NCBI GenBank assembly: GCA_963678675.1
Contig: OY783192.1
Span: 13,872,424 to 13,936,423 of the forward strand
DNA length: 64,000 nucleotides
From: Xiphydria camelus
Taxonomy: Eukaryota; Arthropoda; Insecta; Hymenoptera; Xiphydriidae
Direction of reading: 5' to 3'
A program made the position numbers and the translations under genes. Below are positions 21,481 through 33,075 of the stretch, one piece after another (the first letter of the stretch is position 1; each line of letters starts with the position of its first letter). The notes under the pieces are model-generated. The model saw nothing but the letters and a program-made list of their open reading frames with translations. It was not told where the DNA came from and did not search any database.

Positions 21481-21547
21481 AGGTAGCTCCGTGGTTGAGG
21501 CTTTGGTCTCCTATGTTGAGCACCCGGATTCGAATCCCCGCTAGCCA
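21481..21547 (+). ncRNA. tRNA-like sequence
   Basis: TAGCTCCGTGGTTGAGG resembles an A box (usual form TAGCTCAGTGG) and GGATTCGAATCCC a B box. The 3' end CTAGCC does not pair convincingly with the 5' end, so it is a tRNA relic or SINE head. Unrelated in sequence to the tRNA-like pair at 17105/17616. Confidence 0.45.
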
Positions 21548-21759
21548 ACTATGATATGAAAAGTAATGTAACAGCCGTTAACCCACTTTTTTAAAAATAT
21601 CTCGATAATAAATCGTTAACAGATGTTATTGATTACCCTTAAACATTGTTTCAATCAATTTATTATTGGGAGCTTAATTCGGTTAGTGCAATTCTTATGT
21701 ATGTGCTTTATGTCGGATATACGTATTGTATACGTATATTTTATATCAGATATATGTAC

Positions 21760-21960
21760 GAGGGCAGAGTAAAAAGTCCGATACTTTTCTAGTAGATGGT
21801 GGTGCAATCACGAAGATGAGTATACACCATTTGGCGAAAAAAAAAAGTTCTATTCCACAACGACAATGCACCTGCCCATTCGTCTGCCGTCGCAACAGTG
21901 AAATTGGTCGATTCGAAGTTCGAATTGCTGCCGCAGCTACCTTATTCACTCTTCTTGGCT
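21760..21960 (+). pseudogene. Mariner transposase fragment
   Basis: Plus strand: KKVLFHNDNAPAHSSAVATV (second catalytic Asp in HNDNAPAHSS), then KLVDSKFELLPQLPYS, after which similarity stops at 21960. Both ends are truncated. It is in the opposite orientation to the mariner at 20420-21168. Confidence 0.75.
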
Positions 21961-22070
21961 ATCGATAATACTACCGAATTACAGGAAACCGTAGCGGATG
22001 GGGTGCGCTAACCGATGTGTAACCCGTTCCACTAGCGTGTATTAAAACAAATACCGTGTATAGTTGCTAG

Positions 22071-22892
22071 TGTTATGACCCGCTATTGGTTACCCTAATT
22101 TACCGGATGATGGCGCTAGGTTTTCTCGTAAATTGGAACGTTCTATGTTTAGGAATTGCTAAAATTCTAATCTCCCCGGGGAGATTGTTGCTAGCTGATA
22201 TTGGAGAGGGACGACTTATCCGATGGAATGAGAATATACCTTAGGTTCGCCGGATTCCCCTCTTCCTCGACAGGTCTCGATGCATGACGTCCGTGGCCCG
22301 CGCACAGGTCTTCAAGGACGTAAGGATAGGAAGATTGGAGTGCCACTCGATTTAAGCCAGCGCTTTGATGAAGGAAATAGAAGATCGGAGAGCCGTTCGT
22401 AAAGAGCAGCGCTTCAATATAGGAAATAGAAAATCGGAGTGCCGTTCGTGAAAAGCAACGCTCCAAAGTAGGAAATAGGAGATCAGAGTGCCGTTCGTGG
22501 GGATCAGCACTCCGATGTAGGAAATGGAAGATCGGAGTGCCCGTTCATGAAGAGCAGCGCTCCGGTATAGGAAGTAGGAGATTAGAGTACCGTTCGTAGG
22601 GATCAGCGCTCCAATATAGGAAGAAGGAGATTAGAGTACCGTTCATAGGGATGAGCGCTCCGATATAGGAAAATATCAAAACGAAACGAGACTAAGTTCG
22701 TTTTCCAAGAGGAGACGGATTTATTGATGATATATCAAAGACTTTGTCTCTTCTATGTTCTCCCGATGGAGCATCCCCTTATATGGACGCTGTTAAGCAA
22801 AACAGTGTCAACCCTAAGGGGAACCCGTGTGGGTTGACACTTTATTGCTTATCAGTGTCCATATAGAGTCAATGTTATTTAACTAACGAACA
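22071..22892 (+). mobile_element. Probable 5' LTR of an LTR retrotransposon
   Basis: Begins TGTTATGACCCGC and ends CTAACGAACA. It is followed at 22897 by TGGTAGCGGAGGACCGAGG, which has the position and TGG start of a tRNA primer-binding site. Contains a seven-unit tandem array. No gag-pol follows, so the internal region is lost or replaced within about 100 bp. A solo LTR with a coincidental TGG is the alternative. Confidence 0.5.
22322..22672 (+). repeat. 49-bp tandem array, about seven units
   Basis: Units start GGAAATAGAAGATCGGAG and contain GCCGTTCGT, AGCAGCGCTCC and ATATA. Clear unit starts are 22371, 22420 and 22469. Units differ by about 10-20%. The array lies in the first half of the putative LTR, where such arrays often occur in U3. 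Confidence 0.85.
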
Positions 22893-23294
22893 TTTTTGGT
22901 AGCGGAGGACCGAGGTCCCATCCCATTTCCATGTTCGTAAATGGAGAGTACCTAAATTCTAAAATAGATTATCCTAAACGTGTCCGTTGAACGATTTAAT
23001 CTGTAAAATTTAAAACATTATATTTATATCAAAAATTTGAAAAAAACCATCATCCGTAACTTCTGAACGGCTCGTGTGATTTCGAACATTTTTATATCAG
23101 AATTTTCATTGCTTCCTTTACAAGTTCACTAAATTTCGATGAAATCGAAACACGCAATCAAAAAATGTAAAAAAACAGTAAAATTAGAAAACTTCTTTTG
23201 CAACAACTTTTCCGAATCTCAACCGATATTTTTTATCTATAAGTCATTTTAATCGTAGTTTCGAGCTGCGTTCAACAAGTTAATAAACATTTAA

Positions 23295-23598
23295 CCCTTT
23301 CACTCACGAATTTTTATTTTTACAGCCATAAAATTGATAATGTACATTCCAGCTGTTCGATGCTTTAAATTTTAATTTTTTTAATTTAAAAAAAAAATGT
23401 TTTTTTTTCATAAATTCAATTTTTATAGTTTATTTATTCATTTAATTTTTAATTTTTATGGCGATATATGCCTTATACGTTCGTTACAATGTCCACGAAT
23501 GTACTTCTTGTGAATAAACGGTCAAAAAATTCTAATTTATGACCTTATATATACATTAATCCACGTGTCCACATTTGTGGTCACCATGAGCGAAAGGG
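23295..23598. mobile_element. TTAA-type MITE (304 bp)
   Basis: Left flank TTAA (23291-23294), right flank ATAA, probably a mutated TTAA. Inverted ends CCCTTTCACTCACG and, on the minus strand, CCCTTTCGCTCATGG. No ORF. Confidence 0.6.
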
Positions 23599-24111
23599 AT
23601 AAATCGCATAACCTGCTCAAAAGTTATCGCAGGACGCAAAATTTCACTTTTTTGCTGATAACTTCAAAACCGCTGAACTGATAGGGTTCAATCGTAATAT
23701 CGAACAATACTGGACCACCCCGCATATTATTGCAAAATTTGGTAGAGATCGATAAAAGCGTGCGAAAAAAGGAGGGGGTACAAAATTTGCATGAAAATTT
23801 CGACTTTTTTTTAAGCCAATTCTTTAAAACAACTGCATAAAATTTGACCACATTGTTGGTATACTTTCGAATAAGTACCGCTAATTTTGCATCAAAACTT
23901 CATAAAAATTGGATGAACCATTCTTGAGTTATTCACCAAAAACTGCGAATTTGGGAGATTTTTTATTCTGTGATACCTTCAGAACGGATGAACCAACTTC
24001 AATGAAAATTGAAACGCATATTCTCTCTGTGGAGCTCTACGAAACAAAAATTAAATGGTTGAGATCCATTCATTAGTTTAAGAGATACATCCATTTAAAT
24101 TCATTTTGATA

Positions 24112-24153
24112 ACGGACGGATGGACGGATGGATGGACGGACGGATGGACAGAC
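24112..24153 (+). repeat. Tetranucleotide (GGAC/GGAT)n tract
   Basis: About ten units of GGAC or GGAT. Immediately followed by TTAGGTTGGCAATAAGTT (24164), which resembles the end of a mariner element without a visible partner end. Confidence 0.8.
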
Positions 24154-24299
24154 TAGAAATTATTAGGTTGGCAATAAGTTAATGAAACACTTTAACATGT
24201 AGGTATGTATATGGGTTCTTTTTTTAAACGGCATCTGGAAGTTTCTATACTAGAATGTTATAGAATATTCTACGAGGTATAGGCAGAATAATATACAGG

Positions 24300-24855
24300 G
24301 TTACTACGAAAGAATCATTGGATTTTAAAAATATATATTTCAGAAAGTATTACAGATATAATAGTAAATGGCATGTCAATAGAAAGGGAAAATGTTCAAG
24401 TTTTTGAGCATATCATTACAAATGTTCGATGTGGGCTCCTCGCGTCACACGGCATATGTCCAAACCATAGTCCTGTTCGGTGCATACACGCTACAATGTA
24501 TGTCGATCGATACTTTTAACAGCAGTCGTAATGCGTTCTCGGAGTTAATCCAGTGTTGTTGGCAATGGTGGTACGTAAACCTTATCTTTAATGCACCCCC
24601 AAAGAAAAAATCGTACGATATGTAAGGTCGGGAGACCTGGGAGGCCATGCGAGCAATATCAAAATATGTATGAACCGAACTGGACTATCGTTTGGACGTA
24701 TGTCGTGTGATGCGAGGAGCCACATCGAACATTTGTAATGATATGCTCAAAAACTTGAATATTTTCCCTTTCTATTGACATGTCATTTACTGTTATGTCT
24801 GCAATATTTTCGGAAATATATATTTTTAAAACCCGATGATTCTTTTGTAGTAACA
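24300..24855. mobile_element. Palindromic element carrying a transposase scrap
   Basis: Arms of about 190 bp (24300-24490 and 24655-24855), GTTACTACGAAAGAATCATTG against GATGATTCTTTTGTAGTAAC on the other side. The centre is minus-strand coding-like. It abuts the left end of palindromic copy B. Confidence 0.8.
24445..24660 (-). pseudogene. Mariner-superfamily transposase scrap
   Basis: Minus strand reads ARMASQVSRPYISYDFFFGG, ALKIRFTYHHCQQHWINSEN and ALRLL. It aligns by eye with the WPPRSPDLTPLDFFLWG block and the following helix of Tc1/mariner transposases. Only about 60 codons survive between the inverted arms, so the palindrome is probably an internally deleted derivative. Confidence 0.5.
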
Positions 24856-26065
24856 AGCGTTGCTTTTTCCAAAAACATTCCCATTTGGAAAATGTAAAAG
24901 GTTTGAAGTCAAAATTCAATGTTGTGTATCAAGGTACATGCTGATAACTACTTCCATGAAAACCATTTTTCTGCTTCACAGTTTCCGGTGTCCACATCTT
25001 CCACACCTTAGTTTTCCATATCAAAGTCTTTCACTGAATATTTTTCAGTGAGTAGGTCTTCCACCCCCTAGTTTTCGGTGTCCAGGTCTTCCGCTCCATA
25101 GTTTTCGGTATCCAGATCTTTTATTTCATAGTTTTCGCTGTCCAGATCTTCCGTTCCATAGTTTTCGGTGTTCAAGTATTCCACTCCATAGTTTCCGGTG
25201 TCCAGGTCTTCCACTCCACAGTTCCCGGTATTCAGGTGTTCCGCTCCACAGTTTTCGCCGTCTAGGTCTTCTACTACAAGGCGAAAGACCTAGACATCGG
25301 AAATTATAGAGTGGAAGACCTGGCCACCGAAATCTATGTAGCGGAAAATCTGAACGTCGAAAGCTATGGAGTAGGAGACCTGGACATCGATCGAAAGATC
25401 TAGACACCGAAGATTATGGAGCGGAAGACCTGGACATCGAGAAATACGGAGCGGAAAACCCAAACACCAAAAACTATGGAGCGGAAGATCTTGATATTGA
25501 AAACTGTAAAGCAGAAGACCTGGATACCGATTGCTATGGATCGGGAGACCTGGACACCGAAACTATGAAGCAGAAGGTCTGGACATCGAAAACTATGGTC
25601 GCAGATCATGAACGATGGAGATTTCAGGACGGAAGACGATGGGTTTAAAAAATTCGCGCTTAATTTCTAGAGAACTTAATTCCAAAAATGTAAACGTCGA
25701 AACCGGTCATACGATTATAAATATTCAATAAAAGTGGTTCTCGTGAAACTAGTGAATACCGTGTATATACACAGGGTTGGATTTTAATGTGAAATATTTG
25801 ACGCTCCAGACAAGATTTTTTCAGAAAATGAAACAATTCAGTTATACTCACACATTTGTACGTCAGATTGTATGCAACAGGCGTAAAGAGCGGAAATTCA
25901 ACCATGGATATCTCGGACTTCCGGTTATGCAAATCGAATTTTCGGTGGCTTGTATTCGCGTTAATAATTATATTACTTTTGTATTATAATATATAACTGT
26001 TATAGGTTAAAACTGAAAGATGCACGCCGGTTTTTGAAATTGGAAGTGGATATTACAAAATTATT
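24856..26065. mobile_element. Palindromic element with 30-bp (decapeptide) repeats, copy B
   Basis: The right end (25660-26065) carries the same terminal sequence as copy A, including TAGGTTAAAACTGAAAGATG and GCACGCCGGTTTTTG. The left flank (24860-24977) is a diverged inverted counterpart of 25660-25800, but the outer left end is missing. The inverted repeat array lies between them. Confidence 0.65.
24978..25640. repeat. Inverted array of 30-bp repeats, copy B
   Basis: Same 30-bp unit as at 9577-10250, again in opposite orientation on the two sides of a centre near 25275. The plus strand of the right half reads DTEDYGAEDL, DIEKYGAENP, NTKNYGAEDL and DIENCKAEDL in one frame from about 25390 to 25555, so unit length and coding phase persist in two copies 15 kb apart. 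Confidence 0.8.
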
Positions 26066-26274
26066 AGGTACGTTTTCTGCGTCAAGTCAAACGGTACAAC
26101 TTTTGTTGAAGAAGTTTTTCTGAAATGACGCTAGTTTGGGAAACATATGGTACGGTCCACGGGGGTTGGGACACCCCGTATACATAAAATATATATAAAT
26201 GCATATGCATTCATGGACATGATTAAGACAACCCACGTATGTATATGAAATGAATATCCGTTCGTGATTGTATC

Positions 26275-27660
26275 GTGTATACCGTATATCGCACGGGAAA
26301 CCAAGCAGGAGCTGAGACCTGAATTTCCCTGAAAGACTTCGCCAGTGTTTGGACGATGCTCGAGTCATTTACAGTTAGAGTTGGCTTTAGAAGAGTGCGC
26401 TGCGTAAGAGCGAAAAGTGTCAAACGTCTGATTTCCCGGTAGCTGTCAATTTGAGAGATCGAAGCGATTCGTCTAATCTCGAAATCGTGAATTTTTGAAT
26501 AATAGTGAATAATTTTTAGAAGTGATAAGAAATAATAATTCGGGTTTTTTCGATGAAATTCCCCAAGTATTTAAAAATCGTTATTACAAACCGGTATCCG
26601 GTTTGCCAATAAGTTTTGCTTCCCCTTCCACTGATATTAAGTGTTACTGCACAACGAGAAGGTTAGAAGATTTTCATGAGTTCTTTGACGATTTTCTTAC
26701 ATGTTCTCTTGCACAGGTGCAACCGAAGATGATCTAACTCGTACCCTATCTTGAAAAAGATGACTCGGTGGACATCAGACAATGTCATGTAGCACCTATC
26801 TCCCACAGTACATTAATTGTAATACGCGCTTCCAGGTTAAATGACTTGTACTTCTCTTTCAAGCTATTTACCTTCTACGAATTGTTCATCTGTAGGAGCA
26901 GCAAGCGACGATTGCGACTGATCGTAAACAAGTTCGCCTATTAAAGCTGAAAGGCAATTCAATGCGTCGAACTATTGCTGCAATTAATGACTAATTGCAA
27001 TGTATGAACCATTAGCAAGTGTGTTTACAGCATCCGATGTTGTTTTATATCAACTTTACCTCTTTTGGAATAATCATCATCCGAGCAGAGCCATGACTAG
27101 AGTTAGCTTCGCGAGAGTGCGCTGCGAAAGAGCGGAAAGCTAGAAACGTCTGATTTCCCGATAGCTGTCAATTTGATGGACATATTTGTTTAGTGTAATC
27201 TCAAAACTGTGAATTCTTAAATGATTGTAAATAATGTTTGGAAGTGTTAAGGAATAAACGTTCTCCAAATTTTTCAAACCCGGTGTTACGTACTACTGCA
27301 GCCGGTATCCGATTTGCAGAAAACTTTGCTTCTTTTACCACTGATAGTACTGCACGAAGTGTAGGTTAAAAGATTTTCGTGAAGACATTCAGTTTTCTTA
27401 CATGTCAACTTATACAGGTGCAAACGGAGAGGATGTAACTCGTGCCCTGTCCTGAAGAAAATGAGTCGATGGACATCAGACAATGTTGAATTTATCACCG
27501 AGCGCCTCGTTGTGCAGTAACACTTAATATCAGTGGAAGGGAAAGCAATAGTTATTGGCAAATCGGATACCGATTCGTAATAACGATTTTTAAACACTTG
27601 GGGAATTTCATCAAAGAAACTCGAATGATTACTTCTTATCACTCCTAAAAATTATCTCTT
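26275..27660. mobile_element. Interspersed 'ACGGGAAACC' family, left-end copy and palindrome
   Basis: Begins near 26278 with ACCGTATATCGCACGGGAAA and runs through GTGTCAAACGTCTGATTTCC (26411) into a segment whose inverse occurs at 27500-27650 (AAAAATCGTTATTACAAACC at 26570 against GTAATAACGATTTTT at 27570). A second partial copy of the core starts near 27100. No ORF of recognisable family. Confidence 0.6.
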
Positions 27661-27689
27661 CTCTCTATTCTATAAAATAGTTTTTCGGA

Positions 27690-28070
27690 TCGATGACCGA
27701 CCGAACTATCCGAAACCCACCCCACCAATCGCCCACTGACGCATCGGTCCACCTATCGCCTACCGTGGCATCCTCCCACCAAGCACGTCCCCCCCACCAC
27801 ACGTCGGCCGCCAATGGGATGCAGTATGCTATCGGTCGTCGATCGGTGCGGTGCAAACCAGTCGAGCAGAGACCCGCCTACCCGTTTGGCCGGCGTTGCA
27901 AGCCAGTCGAACAGATCATTACATATCGTCGGCTTCACATGATTACCATGACGGAAAAAACTCCACGACAATTTATATCGGCCGCCAACGGGATTTAGTA
28001 TGCTATCGATCGTTGATCGGTGCGTTGCAAGTCAGCCGAACAGCCCAGCATATTATTACATAGCGTCTGC
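27690..28070 (+). repeat. GC-rich interspersed repeat
   Basis: Shares, in direct orientation, TGCTATCGGTCGTCG and nearby sequence with 49290-49430, and contains two internal copies of that segment (27827 and 28000). Much more GC-rich than the surroundings. The ORFs through it have low-complexity translations and are probably not genes. Confidence 0.6.
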
Positions 28071-28074
28071 TTCT

Positions 28075-29470
28075 ATCAAGAGACACGGTAGTGTCTCGCG
28101 GCATATTCATTCAAGTTCGTCAGAACGACGCCGACAGCGCTGTCGCCGCGAGCGCACCCGTGTCTCTTTACACCACAAATGTCTGCCCCCTCCGCCCCTC
28201 AATTTTTACATCGAATTTTTTCAATAAATATACGGTTATAACCAAAACTATGCTTAGTTACGCCATATAAATTGACTATTCTCTATTGATAGAGACCAGA
28301 ATAAATGTTATAAGTTACATATTAACAGAGATTTTTCCTTAGCAACGCGAAGCCACGCCCCTTGCGCCTAAAAGTCGAGAATCCGATTTCTCGGGCGATA
28401 TATATATATATATATATGTCAAAATCTCACAAAAATTCCGCCTATCTTCGGCGATAGTCGGCCATGCTCGGAAATATGTATACAGATACGGCCACACGCA
28501 TACGCCATCAAATGTATGTGAGAGTGTGTGAGAGAATATATTCCTTAAATGTTTGGGTATTTTCAAAGTTAATAAAATATTTCCATTCGCGAAACGATTC
28601 ACCTCGCGTTTATTTCGATCCTCGGACACGCTTGTTAATAAAATGTAAAAATTCAGTGTAATCGGAGTTATGAATCTCAATAGTGGTGAATGTGACAGAC
28701 GCTCCGTATAGTTTAATAATCGTTTGTTCTTTTTTCAATAATTGAGATAGTGAACGGATGCAGTGCTGTGTTTCGCTGGTTGCCTGTGCATAAAGAGCAG
28801 GAAAAGAGACGGCAGTATCTCACAAGAATTACCATCAGATAAGTTTAATTGCCATCTGACAGCTTTAACCTCACTTTCGATGGAAGGACAATTATCTTAG
28901 TGATAATTCTATTTTTTGTTTCAGCGTCATGCGAGCACGAGACGAATTGATGGCTTTTCTTCTCTGTCACAATCAAAGCCGTGGGAGAAAAATAGGAGAT
29001 GCAATGGAATCGGATCACAACAATCAAGTAATTACAAGTTCCAATTTACACACCGACCTGTCAAACCTGAAGTGTACATGTACCTCACTTCTATTTCATC
29101 TGTTCTTCGTCTCCGTTGTAACGACAGTCAATGAGGAATCACTGATACCGATTAGGGTTCGAGGGTTATTCCTTATTCTTTCTAGCATAGCATCGATATT
29201 TTACTGCACCTGTTTTCTTCTGGGACTTCCTAAAATATTTATAAAAACCCCATATATGATTGTTATTTACAATTTGTTACAGATCGTATGCGAACCCGAG
29301 GGGGTTTCTTTCGAACGAAGGATCATCCACTTGTTGTGTTCCAAGAACCAGTTACATTAGTTCATTTGGCGAGCTGGATCTGCTGTCTCGAGTGCATGGA
29401 CGTGTGCCACTTTAAATGGATATTTTGTAATTTCCATCGTTACATCAGAGGCGAAGAAGAGATGAAATAG
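28075..29470 (+). repeat. Left arm of the 14.9-kb inverted structure
   Basis: Contains a microsatellite (TA)n at 28400-28417, a splice-acceptor-like TTTTTTGTTTCAG at about 28923, and an open frame of 143 codons (28929-29360) with a hydrophobic segment (GLFLILSSIASIFYCTCFLL). The same frame largely survives in the right arm at 41597-42142. I do not recognise the peptide. Confidence 0.7.
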
Positions 29471-29860
29471 AAGTGAGGTACATGTACATTTCACGTTTGA
29501 TAGGTTGGTATATAAATTGGAACTTCTGATAGTATAATAAGAAAGAGGAAATATATCGATAAAAGAAGAATAATAATAAAGTAGTTACTACATTATTGTA
29601 ATCTAATTCCATTGTATCCCTTACTTTTCTGCCACGACTTTGATCGTTGATAGTGAAGAAAAATCAAATTTATTGGTTGATCCATCTACTATCAACAATC
29701 AAAATCGTGGCAGACAAATAAAGGATACAATAGAATTGGATTACAATAATGTAGTAACTACTTTATTATTATTTTTTCTTTATCTATATTATTCAATTTA
29801 TATACCAACCTATCAAACGTGAAGTGTACATGTACCTCACTTCCATTTTATCTCTTCTTC
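29450..29860. repeat. Palindromic module, copy 1
   Basis: A hairpin-like unit whose arms carry GAAATAGAAGTGAGGTACAT and AAGTAGTTACTACATTATTG, and whose centre is ATCGTTGATAGTGAAGAAAA followed by its near inverse. The outer sequence is shared with five other modules in 29-42 kb. Confidence 0.75.
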
Positions 29861-30652
29861 GACTTTGATGTAATGATGGAAATTAAAAAATATCCATTTA
29901 AAGTGGCACACGTCTATGCACTCGATACAGCAGATAAAGTTCGCCGAATTAACTAATGCAACTGGTTCTTGAAACAACAAGTGGATGCTCCCTTGTTCGA
30001 AAGAAATCCCCTCGGGTTCGCATACGATCTGTAACAAATTGTAAATAACATAATCATTTGCAGTTTCACTATTTAAAATATACCGAACTTACTCAACGTA
30101 GAAATTAAGAAACTATATTAATCTAAGTTAACCAATTCTAATGACAGAATTATTAAAAATGATATATTTCATCTTTCGTATTATACTATCACAAGTTCCA
30201 ATTTATATACCGACCTGTCAAACGTGAAGTGTACATGTACCTCACTTCTATTTCATCTCTTCTTCGCCTCTAGTGTAACGATCGAAATTACAAAATATCA
30301 TAACTTTTCTGTAATATTTCTGCAATATTTTACAATATTCGTGAACACTATCGTATGTTAGAAATATATATATCTCGATAGAAATTCGCGAATGTTGCGA
30401 AACATCATAGAAACGTTTCAGTCTCATTACGTCGAAAGATCTCCTCGATAAGGTGCAGCTCGATAAGATTGTACTTGTCAGGGCTGAATTATATAGGGTT
30501 TTTATAATTATTTTAGGAAGTCCCAGAAGAATACAGGTGCAGCAAAATATCGATACTATCCTAGAAAGAATGAGGTATAACCCTTGAACCCTAATCGATA
30601 TCAGTGATTCCTCATTGACCGTCGTTACACCAGAGGCGAAGAAGATAGTACA

Positions 30653-32405
30653 AGATCCGAACTAGAGACGTTCTTCACCGATCTGCTTACCGGATGAAAA
30701 GTATTTTTTATCAAACATAATACGTCAATGAACATATCGCGTATGGGTAGGCTAATAAAATATGCTCAAGACTACCCTTAAAACTATATAAACAGGTGAG
30801 CTGATATGAGCAATTTGCACCGATCTGCTTACCAATTAAACTATATATGAAAATAAAGATAATCTTATTGCAAACACGATGGTATAACCCTACCTGCAAA
30901 AAATCGGTCATGAATCAGGGTTGTAAGGCTTTGAAATTTATCGGAGCTAGCCAAGATGCGCGTACTGCAGGGAAATTTGCTACAGGACGCAACATAGGAA
31001 GTGAGCGCGACGCGACGGTTAGATGAGAGAGAGTGCGTACATGCTGCTTCCTCGTACGATTGACAAAGATAACACTACTAAAATACCGAGAAAAAGCGAC
31101 TACGAGCGACTCGCTGTTTACATCCCTCAGTTTGCGGAAAAATACGTGCTCCCCATTATGACATAAATGTAATGTAGTATCTTTTTCAATCGTTATTTTT
31201 TTCAATCAATTACTGTTGGATCCCTGGTAAAATTATTTTCGTTCAAGATTCAACTAACTTTGCATTTTTATTTTTGGCTGTCTGGAGAAGGGACAATTTA
31301 TTACTTTATGGCTCTTTCTCGAAAGTACAGAAAAAGGGGAAAAACGTTCTTACCGGGTGTTTTCGAGTGAAAGTTTTTTCCGAACATGTGATAAACAGAC
31401 AGTCGAGGCGATGGCTCATGGGGTGGGTTTGTAACGCATTAAAAATATCTGAAGGTAAAGATGAAATTCTAGACTTTTCCTCTAAGTGAGATTTCATAAG
31501 TTGAAATGATAAATTGTTAAGAAAAATTCTTCTTGGAGTCTTTGCGTTGTTTAGGTTACTGTTATATAAAATCTGGGCACTCTCTCTTATTCCAGCAACA
31601 TACAAGTTTTAGGAAGGCTATAATATTGTATTTGTTGTAATATTGTTATAATCTTTGTAAAGATTGTTATTGTATTCATTGTTTTATAATAGAGTTTTTT
31701 ACACCGTCAATTTGTTAATGATTTTTTATCGCTCTCTAAAAAATGTAATTTTTCTGTTTGTTTGCTGTGGTATTTTTATAGAATAGATAAAATTTATCGA
31801 ATAATTATCACTAACATATTATTATTCTGTGATAGAAATATTAATATTTCCCCATCCATATATTTAGTTGAAAATATTTGAAAAATCTTTCACATTTTAA
31901 TATTTTATATTTAATTTAAAGTAATTAAAATTTACTGCCAGTACCTACTCCATTGTAGTCGCTTTTTCTCGGCATTTTAGTAGTGTTATCTTTGTCAATC
32001 GTACGAGGAAGCAGCATGTACGCACTCTCTCTCATCTAACCGTCGCGTCGCGCCCACTTCCTATGTTGCGTCCTGTAGCAAATTTCCCTGCAGTACGCGC
32101 ATCTTGGCTAGCTCCGATAAATTTCAAAGCCTTACAACCCTGATTCATGACCGATTTTTTGCAGGTAGGGTTATACCATCGTGTTTGCAATAAGATTATC
32201 TTTATTTTCATATATAGTTTAATTGGTAAGCAGATCGGTGCAAATTGCTCATATCAGCTCACCTGTTTATATAGTTTTAAGGGTAGTCTTGAGCATATTT
32301 TATTAGCCTACCCATACGCGATATGTTCATTGACGTATTATGTTTGATAAAAAATACTTTTCATCCGGTAAGCAGATCGGTGAAGAACGTCTCTAGTTCG
32401 GATCT
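30653..32405. mobile_element. Inverted pair with 451-bp near-identical arms
   Basis: Arms 30653-31103 and 31955-32405 have equal length and about two mismatches by eye. The ends are AGATCCGAACTAGAGACG. Both arms encode the identical 66-residue open frame (minus strand 30711-30911, plus strand 32147-32347). The identity points to a recent insertion or to gene conversion. The 850-bp centre holds a piggyBac-like C-terminal fragment, so this may be a derivative piggyBac element with long inverted ends. Confidence 0.85.
31306..31605 (-). pseudogene. piggyBac-like transposase, C-terminal fragment
   Basis: Minus strand: an ILYN box, then AKTPRRIFLNNLSFQLMKSH and LEEKSRISSLPSDI. This is the segment that precedes the terminal Cys-rich domain in piggyBac transposases. 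The expected Cys-rich finger is absent or out of frame downstream. The catalytic part is missing. Located between the 451-bp arms. Confidence 0.6.
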
Positions 32406-32794
32406 TAGACTAAGAGATGAAATAGAAGTGAGGTACATGTACACTTCATTTTTAACAGGTCGGTATATAAATTTGAACTTGTGGGATAGTATAATACGAA
32501 AGAGGAAATATATCACTTAATAATTCTGTCATTATTATCTATAGAGTTAGTTAACTCAGGTTAATATAGTTTCTTAATTTCTACGTAGAGTAAGTTGGGT
32601 ATATTTTAAATAGTGAAATACTGTATATAATTGTGTCATTTATAATTTGTTACAGAAATAAACGTACTGGTATCCAATTCTATCCAGAAGGACTGCAAAT
32701 CGAATGCGAACCCGAGGGGGTTTCTTTCGAATGAGGGATCGTCCACTTGTTATTCGAAGAACCAGTAGTACATTCGGTTCCACATTAACCGTCG

Positions 32795-33075
32795 TTACAC
32801 CAGAGGCAAAGAAGAGATGAAATAGAAGTGAGGTACCTACATATACACTTCACGTTTGATAGGTTGGTATATAAATTGGAACTTCTGATAGTATAATACG
32901 AAAGAGGAAATATATCGATAAAGGAAAAATAATAATAAAGTAGTTACTACATTATTGTAATCCAATTCTATTGTATTCCTTACTTTTCTGCCACGACTTT
33001 GATCGCTGATAGTGAAGAAAAATCAAATTTATTAGTTGATCCATCTACTATCAACAATAAAAGTCGTGGTTATTT
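32795..33075. repeat. Palindromic module, copy 2 (one arm truncated)
   Basis: Same left arm and centre as the module at 29450. After the centre (TCTACTATCAACAATAAAAG) the second arm breaks off at about 33070 into sequence shared, in inverse, with 36405-36495 and 37475-37565. Confidence 0.7.

Noticed and set aside
22321..22672. CRISPR-like array
   Set aside because: Units are contiguous 49-bp tandem repeats without unique spacers, in a eukaryotic LTR-like context.
27665..28063. Several 60-100 codon frames on both strands
   Set aside because: Frames open in a GC-rich interspersed repeat, low-complexity translations.
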